Shown: one piece after another, positions 36,223 to 45,088 of the stretch | Layout of the letters: every line of letters begins with the position of its first letter | How positions within the stretch are numbered: the stretch's first letter is position 1 | Assembly: GCA_039944855.1 (NCBI GenBank) | Contig: JBDUXZ010000037.1 | Location: 179,645-243,644 of the forward strand | DNA length: 64,000 nt | From: Rhodothermales bacterium | GTDB taxonomy: Bacteria > Bacteroidota > Rhodothermia > Rhodothermales > JANQRZ01 | Reading direction: 5' to 3' | Position numbers and translations under genes: made by a program | The notes under the pieces: model-generated | What the model saw: the letters and a program-made list of their open reading frames with translations, nothing else | What the model was told of the DNA's origin: nothing | The model's database searches: none

Positions 36223-38877
36223 CTACAGCCCGAGCCAGAACGACGCTTTGACGAGGAAGACGTTGTACACGTCGCCGTCGATGATCCCGTCGATGCCCCG
36301 CCCGAGGTCGAAGTCGCCGTCGAACGTGAACCCGTAGCGCTCCTGCTGCCACACGAAGAACAGCGCCGAGCCCGGCCGGTACTCCCACCGCAGCACGGCA
36401 TTCCCCTGCACGGCGAACTCGTTGAAGTCGAAGTTCTCCGGCACGTAGACCTCCTCCCCCTCCGGCACCGGATCGAAGGCGAAGGTGCCCGCTGCCCGGA
36501 GCGTCTTGAAGTTCTCGTATGCGCCAGCGGCGATGAAGGGGCGGGCGTAGAACTGGAACGTGAGATCGGGGGTGAACGTCCAGTTCAGCCGCGTTTCGAG
36601 CGCGAGGACGGTGAGGTCGAGGTCAGAGAACACGTAGCGCCGCCCGAACGTGGCCGCCGCCGCCTCGTCGTCGAACGCGCCGGCGTACTGCCCCGTCCGG
36701 AACTCGTACGAGAACGACGGCGCGAGCCGCACCTCGACGGACGGGCTCAGCCGCCCCGTCAGCCCCACCTCGAGTGTCCGCTCGATCCGGCCCGACTCGT
36801 CCCACCGGCCGAGGAACGTGGCGTCGCCGAAGACGGGCTGCCGCCGGTCGGAGAACGGCTGGAAGACGACGTTGTACGTCGTCGGAGTCCGGGCGACGGG
36901 GCCGCCGCGCGTGAGCCGGTCGTCGAAGGTCTCGGGCTGGAGGAAGCCACGCAGGTTGAAGCCCCACAGGTTGCTGAACTGCGGCTGCAGGTGGAGCGCG
37001 AAGAACGAGTCGAAGAGCTGGCCGCCGTGGTTCCAGCTCTGGATCGTGAAGCCGTAGATCTGATAGAACCGGAGCCAGTCCGGCGCGGGCTGCGTCTCGC
37101 GGTAGTTGAGCTGCGTGGTGAGCGTGCGGGCGTCGGCCCGCGTGAGGAAGCCGAGGTCGTTGACCTCGAAGCCGGGGCTGATGAGGGAGCCCGTCACCGA
37201 GCCCGTCCAGTTCGCGCCCGAGGTCCGCGCGAGCGACACCTCGGCGAAGTAGCCGTCGAGGCTCGTCGCCTCCGCGTCGAGGTCGAGGTAGTCGGCGTCG
37301 GGGCGCTGGTAGTAGCGGGCGCTCGTCCGCTGGAGGCGGAGGATGCGGCCGGGCTCGCCCGTGACGCGGCTGAGCGAGCCGACGCCGCTGACGGTCCACC
37401 GCCGGTCAGCCCAGGCGTGCTCGAAGTCGAGGCCGCCGACGTAGGCGCTGCGGTTGAGGAGCGGGTCGAACGCCTCGTTGCTCCCGTCCCGGTTGACGCC
37501 CGTAACAAGGGCGCCGACGACAGTCTGCCCGTCGCGGAAGTCCCGCTTGAGCCGGCCCGCCGCGTAGTTCGCCCACGGCTCGACGGCGAGCCGCTCGCGC
37601 GTCCCGTCCGGTCCGAGGTACTCCCCGAACTCCTCCGTCGTGACCGCGTCGAGCAGGCCGATCGACCAGTCGCCGACCTTCCCGCTGAGCTTCACCGCCG
37701 AGGCGATCGTCGTCTGGTCCGGCGTGTCGGAGAACTCGACCTCGAGGTCGCGGTAGACCGCGCCGAACGCGGTCGGCTGCCGCCCGATCCGGCGGGAGTA
37801 GAAGAACGTCGGGGTGTGGCGCGTGCGGTAGGTCCGCGTCCGGCCGAATCCGAAGATGTCGGTGCCTTCGAGAAAGAACGGCCGGCGCTCCTCGAAGAAC
37901 GTTTCGAACGCCGTAAGGTTGACCTCGGCGGGGTCGGACTCGACCTGCCCGAAGTCGGGGTTGATCGTCGCCGTCAGCGTGAGGTTCGATGTGATGCCGT
38001 ACTTCACGTCGGCGCCGGCGGAGCCGATGACGGCGTTCTCGCTGTAGAACGGGTCGGCCCCGTCGCCCGGCTCGCGCGTGAGCCGCGTCGCGACGTAAGG
38101 CTGGATCTCGAGCCCGTTCGGCGCACGGAGCCCTTCGAGCCCGACGAGCCGGCCGAAGCGCGAGACGTAGCGGTCCTCGTCCGGCCGGATCGGTGCCCAG
38201 AACGCCTCCTCGCCGTTCGACGGGATCGAGCGCTGGAACTGGATGCCCCACGCCTGCGCGCCCTCGACCGTGCGGAAACGGAGTTGGGAGAGCGGGATGC
38301 GGAACTCGGCCGTCCACCCCTCGCCCGAGCGGTGCGTCTCGGCCTCCCATACGGCGTCCCAGTTCCAGTCGTCGAACGTGTCGTTGTAGACGAGGATGTC
38401 CTGCTTCACCCCGGCCGCCGTCACGGCGAACTCGAACGCCGTCCGCTCGTCGTCGTAGCTGTCGATGCTGACGAGGGCGCGGTCGCTCACGATGGACTGG
38501 TCGCGGCGGCCGAGCCGGGCGATCATCGTCGAGGGATCGCGGACGAAGTTGAGGAAGCCGACGTAGAGCGCCGCGTCGTCGTAGAGCACGCGGACTTCGG
38601 TGCGCTCACTCGCCGGCTCGCCGACTTCGGGTTCGAGTTGGACGAAATCCGTCGCCACCGGCGCGGCGTCCCACACGGCCTCGTCGAGCCGCCCGTCGAT
38701 GTCCGGCCGCTGACCCGGCGCGAGGCGGACGGCGCCGAGCACGAGGCGCGTCTCCCCCGTCTGCGTGGTGTCCGCACCGAGCGAAACCGACGCGAGGGAG
38801 GCGGTCTGCGCGGCGGCGGTAGACGCCAGCAGGCAGAGCCCGGCGACGCCGGCGAGAACCTTACGTGCACCTATCAT
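36223..38877 (-). CDS. DUF5916 outer-membrane protein, copy 1
   Basis: An 884-residue exported protein. It has a signal peptide (ending TAAAQ, about residue 24), an N-terminal CBM9-like domain (residues about 45-230: PDIDGRLDEAVWDAAP, VRVLYDDAALYVGF, FRIPLSQLRF), then the DUF5916 region (ATINPDFGQVESDPAEVNLTAFETFFEERRPFFLEG), and a long beta-strand-rich part ending in aromatic FWLGL, as outer-membrane barrels do. The molecule it handles is unknown. It is a tandem paralogue of the gene at 39054-41768. I chose ATG 38877 because it gives the signal peptide. Confidence 0.88.
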   Translation of the reverse strand: MIGARKVLAGVAGLCLLASTAAAQTASLASVSLGADTTQTGETRLVLGAVRLAPGQRPDIDGRLDEAVWDAAPVATDFVQLEPEVGEPASERTEVRVLYDDAALYVGFLNFVRDPSTMIARLGRRDQSIVSDRALVSIDSYDDERTAFEFAVTAAGVKQDILVYNDTFDDWNWDAVWEAETHRSGEGWTAEFRIPLSQLRFRTVEGAQAWGIQFQRSIPSNGEEAFWAPIRPDEDRYVSRFGRLVGLEGLRAPNGLEIQPYVATRLTREPGDGADPFYSENAVIGSAGADVKYGITSNLTLTATINPDFGQVESDPAEVNLTAFETFFEERRPFFLEGTDIFGFGRTRTYRTRHTPTFFYSRRIGRQPTAFGAVYRDLEVEFSDTPDQTTIASAVKLSGKVGDWSIGLLDAVTTEEFGEYLGPDGTRERLAVEPWANYAAGRLKRDFRDGQTVVGALVTGVNRDGSNEAFDPLLNRSAYVGGLDFEHAWADRRWTVSGVGSLSRVTGEPGRILRLQRTSARYYQRPDADYLDLDAEATSLDGYFAEVSLARTSGANWTGSVTGSLISPGFEVNDLGFLTRADARTLTTQLNYRETQPAPDWLRFYQIYGFTIQSWNHGGQLFDSFFALHLQPQFSNLWGFNLRGFLQPETFDDRLTRGGPVARTPTTYNVVFQPFSDRRQPVFGDATFLGRWDESGRIERTLEVGLTGRLSPSVEVRLAPSFSYEFRTGQYAGAFDDEAAAATFGRRYVFSDLDLTVLALETRLNWTFTPDLTFQFYARPFIAAGAYENFKTLRAAGTFAFDPVPEGEEVYVPENFDFNEFAVQGNAVLRWEYRPGSALFFVWQQERYGFTFDGDFDLGRGIDGIIDGDVYNVFLVKASFWLGL

Positions 38878-39053
38878 TATCGGTCGGTTCGATGAGCCCG
38901 GCGCCCCGCAAGCGCCTGAGCGAAATAATCGCCCCGATGATAGCGCACATATCCCGCCGACGCAACCACTTCCCCGATGGTGCCGCACCCCCCGTGCCGG
39001 GCGTGTCACCGCCGGCTTCTAAAGCCCTCGATCCCCTCGGCCGAGCCGCGCTG

Positions 39054-41768
39054 TCACGTGCCAAGCCAGTACGTCGCTTTGATGAGGAAGATGTTCTGCA
39101 CGTCCTCGCGGAAGATGGCGCCGAAGTCGCGGCCGAACCGGAAGTCCCCGAAGTTCTCGAACCCGTCGCGCTGCTGCTGCCACACGAAGAACAGCGCCGA
39201 GCCGGGGCGGTACTCCCAGCGTACGACGGCGCTGCCACGGAGCGAGCGGAAGTTGAAGTCGGGGTCATCGAGCGTGAACGCCTCGCCGCCGTCGCCGGGC
39301 TGGACTTGGAAGGCGTCGCCGTCGGCGTCCGGGACGAAGACGTCCGCGCCGTCCACCTCGTCGATGCGGCCGGGCGCCACGCTCCCCCGGTCCACGCCGT
39401 ACACGTCGAAGTCGTACGTGCCAGGCGCGGCGAACTCCTTGTAGCCGGAGTACCGGCCGGCGGTGACGAAGGGGCGCGCGTAGAGCTGGAGCGAGAGCTC
39501 CGGCGTGAACGTCCAGTTCGCCCGCAGGCCCACGGAGAACGATGTCTGCTCGATGTCGCCGAACACGTAGCGCGTGCCGAACGTCGCCGCCGCCGCGTCG
39601 CTCTCGACGCTCGTGAGGTACTGGTCGGTGTCGAACTGACGGCTGAAGTCGGGGCTGATGGTGAGTTCGAGTGACGAGTTCGGCCGAACCGTGATGTCCG
39701 TCCCGAACTCGACGTCGTATTCGGGGTTGTCGACGAACTCGGTGCGGAGGAAGGCATATGCCTCGCCAGAGACCGCCTTCCGCGGATCGCTGTAGATCCA
39801 CGGGTTGACGCCGATGTCCGCCGGCCGCCGCGCCGCCGGCCCGCCGCGCGTGAGCCGGTCGTTGTACACCGCGGCAGGCACGCCGCCGACGTAGAGCCCG
39901 CCGCCCCACAGGTTGCTCAGTTGGACGTTCGAGTTGAAGTTGATGCCGCGGTTGATCACCTGCCCGTCGCCGTTCATCGACACGTTCCAGTTCACGTTGC
40001 CGCCCCACCGCCGCAGCCAGTCCACACCGGGCTCGTTCTCGTTGTAGATCACGATGCCGGAGAGTGCGTAGGCGTCGGACCGGAACTGGAAGCCGAGGTC
40101 GTTGACGTCGAAGCCCGCGCTGACGAGGTTCGTCGTGACCGAGCCGATGAGCTTGCCGCCGGTCTTGGCGACGGAGAACTCGCCGTACGTCCCGCTCAGG
40201 CTCGTCGCGCCGGGGTCGAGCGCGAGGTGGCCGGCGTCGGGCCGCTGGAGGTAGCGCTGCGGCGCGCGCTGCAGGTCATCGATCACCTCGATCGAGCCCG
40301 CGACGTAGCTCCCGGCGACGACGCCGCTCACGGCCCAGCTCCGGTTCCCCCACGCGTGCTCGAAGTCGAGCCCGCCGACGTAGGCCTCGCCCGGCGTGAT
40401 GCCCTCGAACGCCGCCTCGCTCATGCTCCGGTTCGTCGCCGTGAAGAGCCCGCCGACGACGGAGTTGCCGCCGCGGAAATCGCGCTTGACGCGTCCGACG
40501 GCGTAGTTCGTGAGGGGCTCGACGGGCGAACGTAGCTCGTCCCCGCTCGGGTCGATGTAGCGCGCCTGCTCCTCGAGGGTCACGGCATTGAGCACGCCGA
40601 CGGACCAGTTCCCCACCTTCCCGCTGAGCTTCGCCGCCGTCGCGATCGTTGTCTGATCCGGCGCGTCGACGTACACGTACTCGTCGCCGCTGAGCCCGCG
40701 CTGGGGCCGCCGCCCGATCCGCCGGGAGTAGAAAAACGTCGGGCGGTAGCTCGCCGTGTAGCCCCGCGTCCGCCCGAACTCGAACACGTCCACGCCCTCG
40801 ACGAAGAACGGGCGCCGCTCCTCGAAGAAGACCTCGAACGCCGAGAGGTTGACGACGGCGGGGTCGGCCTCGACTTGGCCGAAGTCTGGGTTGATCGTCG
40901 CGGAGAGCGTGAGGTTCGACGTGATGCCGTACTTCAGGTCGGCCCCGGCGCTCCCGATGACGGCGTTCTCGCGGTAGAACGGGTCGTCGCCGTCGCCCGG
41001 CTCGCGCGTGAGCCGGGTTGCGACGTAGGGCTGCACCTCCAGCCGACGCGGCGAGGCGAGCCCTTCGAGCCCCCCGAGCGTGCCGAAGCGCGAGACGTAG
41101 CCGTCGACGTCGGGCAGCAGCGGGGCCCAGAACGACTTCTCGTCGTTCCGCGCGATGTCGCGCTGGAACTCGATCCCCCACTGCTGCGGCCCGTCGCCCG
41201 TCTGGAAGCGGAGTTGGGAGAGCGGGATGCGGAACTCGGCCGTCCACCCATCCACGTCCGACGCCACGGCGACGTCCCAGACGGCATCCCAGCTGTTGTC
41301 CTCGTCCGAATCGTTGTAGATGAGGAAGTCGTACTTCACGCCGGCGGCGTTTACGCCGAACGCAAAGGCCGTGCGCCCGTCGCCGTACGAGTCGATGCTG
41401 ACGAGCACTTTGTCGCTGACGTTCCAGTCGTCGCGGCGCGCGAGGCGGCGCACGATCTGCTCCGGCGCGTCGTCGTGACAGCGGAAGCCGACGTAGAGCG
41501 CGTCGTCGTCGTAGAGCACGTAGGACTCCGTGCGCTGCGTGGAGGCCGCGCCCGGATCGGGCCGCATCTGTGTGAAGCCCGTCGCCATCTCGGCCGTCGC
41601 CCACGCCGCGTCGTCCAGCTTTCCGTCCAGCACCGGCCGAGCGATCGCCGCGATGCGGACGGCGCGGACCTCGGGGTTGCGCCGTTTCTCATCGTCATCC
41701 CCGTCGGGGGCCGCGGCCACGGCGGAGGTCAGCAGGAGCGAGAGGAGGAAACACACGGGGGCGCGCAT
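39054..41768 (-). CDS. DUF5916 outer-membrane protein, copy 2
   Basis: A 904-residue paralogue with the same architecture: signal peptide (residues 1-20, ending AVAAA), CBM9-like domain (RPVLDGKLDDAAWATAE, SYVLYDDDALYVGF), DUF5916 core (SATINPDFGQVEADPAVVNLSAFEVFFEERRPFFVEG), and a beta-rich C-terminus ending TYWLGT. Conservation with copy 1 is highest in the domain core and at the extreme C-terminus, and weak in the barrel strands. It lies 176 nt upstream of copy 1 on the same strand. The start is ATG 41768; longer in-frame starts lack a signal peptide. Confidence 0.88.
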   Translation of the reverse strand: MRAPVCFLLSLLLTSAVAAAPDGDDDEKRRNPEVRAVRIAAIARPVLDGKLDDAAWATAEMATGFTQMRPDPGAASTQRTESYVLYDDDALYVGFRCHDDAPEQIVRRLARRDDWNVSDKVLVSIDSYGDGRTAFAFGVNAAGVKYDFLIYNDSDEDNSWDAVWDVAVASDVDGWTAEFRIPLSQLRFQTGDGPQQWGIEFQRDIARNDEKSFWAPLLPDVDGYVSRFGTLGGLEGLASPRRLEVQPYVATRLTREPGDGDDPFYRENAVIGSAGADLKYGITSNLTLSATINPDFGQVEADPAVVNLSAFEVFFEERRPFFVEGVDVFEFGRTRGYTASYRPTFFYSRRIGRRPQRGLSGDEYVYVDAPDQTTIATAAKLSGKVGNWSVGVLNAVTLEEQARYIDPSGDELRSPVEPLTNYAVGRVKRDFRGGNSVVGGLFTATNRSMSEAAFEGITPGEAYVGGLDFEHAWGNRSWAVSGVVAGSYVAGSIEVIDDLQRAPQRYLQRPDAGHLALDPGATSLSGTYGEFSVAKTGGKLIGSVTTNLVSAGFDVNDLGFQFRSDAYALSGIVIYNENEPGVDWLRRWGGNVNWNVSMNGDGQVINRGINFNSNVQLSNLWGGGLYVGGVPAAVYNDRLTRGGPAARRPADIGVNPWIYSDPRKAVSGEAYAFLRTEFVDNPEYDVEFGTDITVRPNSSLELTISPDFSRQFDTDQYLTSVESDAAAATFGTRYVFGDIEQTSFSVGLRANWTFTPELSLQLYARPFVTAGRYSGYKEFAAPGTYDFDVYGVDRGSVAPGRIDEVDGADVFVPDADGDAFQVQPGDGGEAFTLDDPDFNFRSLRGSAVVRWEYRPGSALFFVWQQQRDGFENFGDFRFGRDFGAIFREDVQNIFLIKATYWLGT

Positions 41769-41862
41769 GGGGGTAGCCGTTTGGGACGGTGCTGCCAGGG
41801 CATAGCTCACCCAGCAGGGGTCGATAAAGGGTGAAAAGGGTGGATAGGACCGCGTGCTGCCG

Positions 41863-44481
41863 CTACCGCTGCTCTCGGCAACGCGCGTCGTTGCCGTCGC
41901 GCTGAGCGCGGGCCTCGCAACGCACGCGCTCCAGTTCGCGCTCGACGTTCTGGAGTGCGGCGCGAGCAGCGCGGAGGTCGGAGCGGAGGGCACGACGCTC
42001 GGATTCCGTCCAATCGGAGGAGTCCTGCTCCACGTCGTCGAGTTCCGCGTTCACTTCGTCGAGGTCGCTGCGGAGGTCTTCCAACGCTTCGTCGAGATCG
42101 GCTTCCGCCTCCGACCATGCTTCGATGTGGGCAGCCTCCATCTCTACCGTAGCCTCGGCGAGCGCCTGGTCGACCTCTGCTTGGATGCTCTGCCAGTCGA
42201 CCTCGTCCATCGCAAGCGCGATCTCGCCTTCGAAGTCGATCGCGGCCATCGCGCGTCCGGCTTCGGCCATCGCCTGCTCCATGATCGGCCCGATGCCTTC
42301 GAGCGCCCGTTCGATGGCGGCGAAGTCGGGTTCCTCGACACGGATGTTTCGCCTCGCTTCGCGCTCGACCTCACGTTCCGCATCGCGCGTGGCCTTCCGG
42401 TCGATGACGGTTCCGAAGGCACCCGACGTGCGGCGGAGCTTGATGCTCCCGTTCAACACTCGAAGGTCGAGTTGACGTCCGCCGGACCCGATCCGGCCTT
42501 CGGCCTGGCTACCCACGTGCCCGGTTCGCTGGATGTTCAGCGGGAAGTCGGAGTGGATGCTCCCGGTCTGCGCTCGTGCCCGGACGTTCGCGTCCAGCGA
42601 GGCGGGCAAGTCGAGGACGATGCTGCCGTTCGTCGTTTCGAACGTCATTTCGCCGTCCCACTCCGCGCGGCCGAGCCGGGCCCTGATGCTCCCGTTCGTC
42701 GTGTTCGCGCGGACGAGACCGGCGGCCTCAGCCGTGATACTGCCGTTGACCGTGCTCGCCGTCACGTCGCCGCGCCGCGAGGCCGTCTCGATGCTCCCGT
42801 TGACGGTACGGGCTTCCACGTCGCCGCCGAGATCGTCCGTCTTGACGCTTCCGTTGACGGTCCGCCCGACGAAGCGCACGTCCTCCGGGAGTACGATGTC
42901 GAACGTCACCTGCACGTCGTTGTCGCGCACATTCCCGCGCGCGCCCTGCCCCGGCTCGCACTCGGCCCGCTGCCCCGGGTAGACGGCACAGACCACGACG
43001 CCGTTGGCAAACTCGTTAACGACGATCTCCACCTCGTCCTCCATCCCCCGCCGCGACTTCTTCTCCGCCTCGACCTTCACGCGGTCGCCCGAGCCGGTCC
43101 GGGCACGGATCGACCCGTTCACGCCGTGGACCTCGATGAATCCGCCACGACCGACGCGCCCTTCCCAGAGGAACGTATCGTCGCTCGAACGGAAGGCGTA
43201 ACCCGATACGATCGCAGGCTGCGGAGGCGAGGGCTTCGCTACGGACGATTCCCACACCTTCGGCGTTTCCGGCTGGCTCTCCACCGGCTGGAACGCGGCG
43301 AGCGGTGCCGCAAGTGCCAGCGCCAGCACGCCGACCGTCGCCAGATCGGTGCGCGTCGCGGCGCCCCGGTTCTGCGCGGGATCGAGGATCGATAGGACGC
43401 GGCCTTCGAGGTTGGAACGCCGCGCCATAGGGGCCGTCGCAGCGAGCGCGAGCGGCTCGCGGCGGAAGCGGCGTGCGATCTGGACGAGGTGCTGCGCGTA
43501 GTCCGACGCCCGCGCGCCGTGGTTCAGCACGAAGTCATCGCACGCATGCTCCCGCTCGACCATGAAGCGCCGGTAGGCGAGCCACGCGAGGGGGTTGAAC
43601 CAGTGCAGCGCGAGGCTCCCCTGCGCAACGCTCTGCGTCAGGCAGTCGCGGCGGACGATGTGGGCCAGCTCGTGCGTGAGCACGACTTCCCGCCGGTCCT
43701 CGTCCCAGTCGTCGGCGTCGTACGGCAGCACGACGACGGGGTCGAACACGCCGCCGGCTATGGGGATCGTGAGTCGGTCGCTGCGGAGCAACCGAACGGG
43801 CCGGTGCAGCTCCATCCCGAAGGCAACGCGCTCTTTGAGGTCCAGCCAGTCGAGGTCGTACACGGGCTCGGCCTGTTGCACCAGCCGCCACGCGCCGAGC
43901 ACGGCGAGAAACCAGCGAGCGGCAATCAGAAACGCGCCCGCTCCCCAGACGAGCACGAGCCACGTTTTCCAGTCTCGCATCGGACCCGGCATCGACGTGC
44001 TGCTCCACGGCATCGGCGAAACGGCAGCGGGTGCGGCGGCGCGGTGCTCGATGACAAACGCCCGCGTGTCACCAGAGAGCACTCGCGTCTTCACGTCGCG
44101 CTCGAGCCGGACCACCGGCGGAGCTACGGCTGCACGGGGGGCCTTGGGGGCGCGGGGTGCGACGGCGGGCGCCGGAGCCATCCGAGGCATCGGAGCGGCA
44201 GGTGGAGCGGGCGCCACGGGAGGAGCCGGGAATGCCGCAGCCGGCAGGCTCTGGGCTGGAAGCACGGGGACGTGCCAGCCGGGGACCACGGCGAAGAGTA
44301 GCGGGAGCATCAGCGCCGTTCCGAACGCGAACGCCCAGACGGCGTGCCGCGTCGCCGCCGAAACCCGGCGCAGCATCGCGACGGCGAGGAAGGCGAGGAG
44401 AAAAACGAGCGTGCCTTTGGCGGCGACGGCCAGGAGCAGCGCGGCTCCGTCGGCGAGGCTGAGATCGGTAAACAGGTTCAT
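41863..44481 (-). CDS. M56 (BlaR1-like) membrane metallopeptidase with DUF4097-type sensor region
   Basis: A 872-residue protein, likely a signal transducer. The N-terminus has three hydrophobic helices and a cytoplasmic M56 peptidase domain with zinc site H270-E-L-A-H274 and the ALHWFNPLAWLAYRRFMVEREHACDD segment. A further helix precedes the outer part. Instead of a penicillin-binding domain, residues about 425-690 hold seven to eight repeats with the core TVNGSI/TTNGSI, a DUF4097-like solenoid. The last 180 residues are an acidic coiled coil. Its ATG follows the BlaI-type repressor stop by 1 nt, so they are an operon. The signal sensed is unknown. Confidence 0.87.
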   Translation of the reverse strand: MNLFTDLSLADGAALLLAVAAKGTLVFLLAFLAVAMLRRVSAATRHAVWAFAFGTALMLPLLFAVVPGWHVPVLPAQSLPAAAFPAPPVAPAPPAAPMPRMAPAPAVAPRAPKAPRAAVAPPVVRLERDVKTRVLSGDTRAFVIEHRAAAPAAVSPMPWSSTSMPGPMRDWKTWLVLVWGAGAFLIAARWFLAVLGAWRLVQQAEPVYDLDWLDLKERVAFGMELHRPVRLLRSDRLTIPIAGGVFDPVVVLPYDADDWDEDRREVVLTHELAHIVRRDCLTQSVAQGSLALHWFNPLAWLAYRRFMVEREHACDDFVLNHGARASDYAQHLVQIARRFRREPLALAATAPMARRSNLEGRVLSILDPAQNRGAATRTDLATVGVLALALAAPLAAFQPVESQPETPKVWESSVAKPSPPQPAIVSGYAFRSSDDTFLWEGRVGRGGFIEVHGVNGSIRARTGSGDRVKVEAEKKSRRGMEDEVEIVVNEFANGVVVCAVYPGQRAECEPGQGARGNVRDNDVQVTFDIVLPEDVRFVGRTVNGSVKTDDLGGDVEARTVNGSIETASRRGDVTASTVNGSITAEAAGLVRANTTNGSIRARLGRAEWDGEMTFETTNGSIVLDLPASLDANVRARAQTGSIHSDFPLNIQRTGHVGSQAEGRIGSGGRQLDLRVLNGSIKLRRTSGAFGTVIDRKATRDAEREVEREARRNIRVEEPDFAAIERALEGIGPIMEQAMAEAGRAMAAIDFEGEIALAMDEVDWQSIQAEVDQALAEATVEMEAAHIEAWSEAEADLDEALEDLRSDLDEVNAELDDVEQDSSDWTESERRALRSDLRAARAALQNVERELERVRCEARAQRDGNDARCREQR

Positions 44482-44482
44482 G

Positions 44483-44863
44483 CTAGCGGCCCTCTCTGCG
44501 TGCGTGCTCGATGAGCGTGGCGAGGCGGTTTAGTTCGTCGTCGGAAAAATCACGACCCTCCGTGTCTAGCAGCGCCGCGACGGCCTGCTCGGCGGAGCCG
44601 TCGAAGAACGTCCGGACGACGTGGCGGAGCGCGGTCTTTCGCGCCTTCTCCGGTGCGACGGTGGGCTGGTAGACGTAGCGCGGCCCGTCCTTCGTGTGCG
44701 TGAGGTGCCCCTTCTCTTCGAGGATGCGCAGCATCGCCCGGACAGCCGAATAGCTCGGCGGGTTGGGCATCCCGTCCATCACCTCGGCGGCCGTGGCCTC
44801 GCCAAGTTGGTAGACGATGTCCATGATTTGCCGCTCGCGGCGGCTGAGCGTGGGAGGAGGCAT
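44483..44863 (-). CDS. BlaI/MecI-family transcriptional repressor
   Basis: A 126-residue DNA-binding protein. The N-terminal winged helix (LSRRERQIMDIVYQLGEATAAEVMDGM...SYSAVRAMLRILEEKGHLTHTKDGPRYVYQP) is the standard BlaI/MecI/CopY type, followed by a dimerising helical tail. In such systems the M56 membrane protease triggers loss of the repressor and opens its operon. Here it is the first gene, directly followed by the BlaR1-like gene. It probably binds the 18-bp repeats at 44923-44940 and 44980-44997 and controls its own promoter. Confidence 0.92.
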   Translation of the reverse strand: MPPPTLSRRERQIMDIVYQLGEATAAEVMDGMPNPPSYSAVRAMLRILEEKGHLTHTKDGPRYVYQPTVAPEKARKTALRHVVRTFFDGSAEQAVAALLDTEGRDFSDDELNRLATLIEHARREGR

Positions 44864-44922
44864 AGAGATGGAAGAGCGAGTTAGAAGGCGCTACGGGGGC
44901 AGCGAGCGGAGTGTTACACGCC

Positions 44923-44940
44923 GTGCTAATTTTTTACCAC
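44923..44940. promoter_or_regulatory. Operator-like repeat 1 upstream of the BlaI-type gene
   Basis: GTGCTAATTTTTTACCAC, an 18-bp imperfect dyad nearly the same as 44980-44997. It lies just downstream of the promoter and 59 nt before the repressor ATG. Confidence 0.55.
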
Positions 44941-44943
44941 TCA

Positions 44944-44973
44944 CAAAGTAGTGGCTCCCACGCGCGCCGTCAA
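44944..44973 (-). promoter_or_regulatory. Bacteroidota-type promoter of the BlaI/BlaR1-like operon
   Basis: On the minus strand TTG, 20 nt, TACTTTG, matching the -33/-7 pattern of Bacteroidota. The same spacing and -7 sequence occur at 48221-48250. A CCACT...AGTGG dyad (44937-44954) covers the -7 element. Confidence 0.6.
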
Positions 44974-44979
44974 TACGTC

Positions 44980-44997
44980 ATGCTATTTTTTTAGCAC
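44980..44997. promoter_or_regulatory. Operator-like repeat 2 upstream of the BlaI-type gene
   Basis: ATGCTATTTTTTTAGCAC, a dyad with arms GCTA/TAGC, 57 nt from repeat 1 and upstream of the -33 element, so the two repeats bracket the promoter. Confidence 0.55.
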
Positions 44998-45024
44998 CTA
45001 CCTCATCGGACCGAATCGCCGCCC

Positions 45025-45065
45025 CAAAACGAAGCGGGCGGCGCCGCTCGTGCAGCACCGCCCGC
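45025..45065 (-). terminator. Terminator of the DECR-like gene
   Basis: Perfect 8-bp stem GCGGGCGG (45034-45041 against 45058-45065) followed on the minus strand by TTCGTTTTGG, 23 nt behind the stop. Confidence 0.65.
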
Positions 45066-45088
45066 GAAGCGCGCTATCGTGTCTCAGC

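Noticed and set aside
36991..38895. Long plus-strand frame opposite DUF5916 copy 1
   Set aside because: Shadow of a real gene; the translated product is repetitive and Arg/Glu-rich.
41863..44863. BlaI/BlaR1 pair as the regulator of the beta-lactamase at 18483
   Set aside because: The sensor has no penicillin-binding region and no copy of its operator-like repeat is seen before the beta-lactamase.
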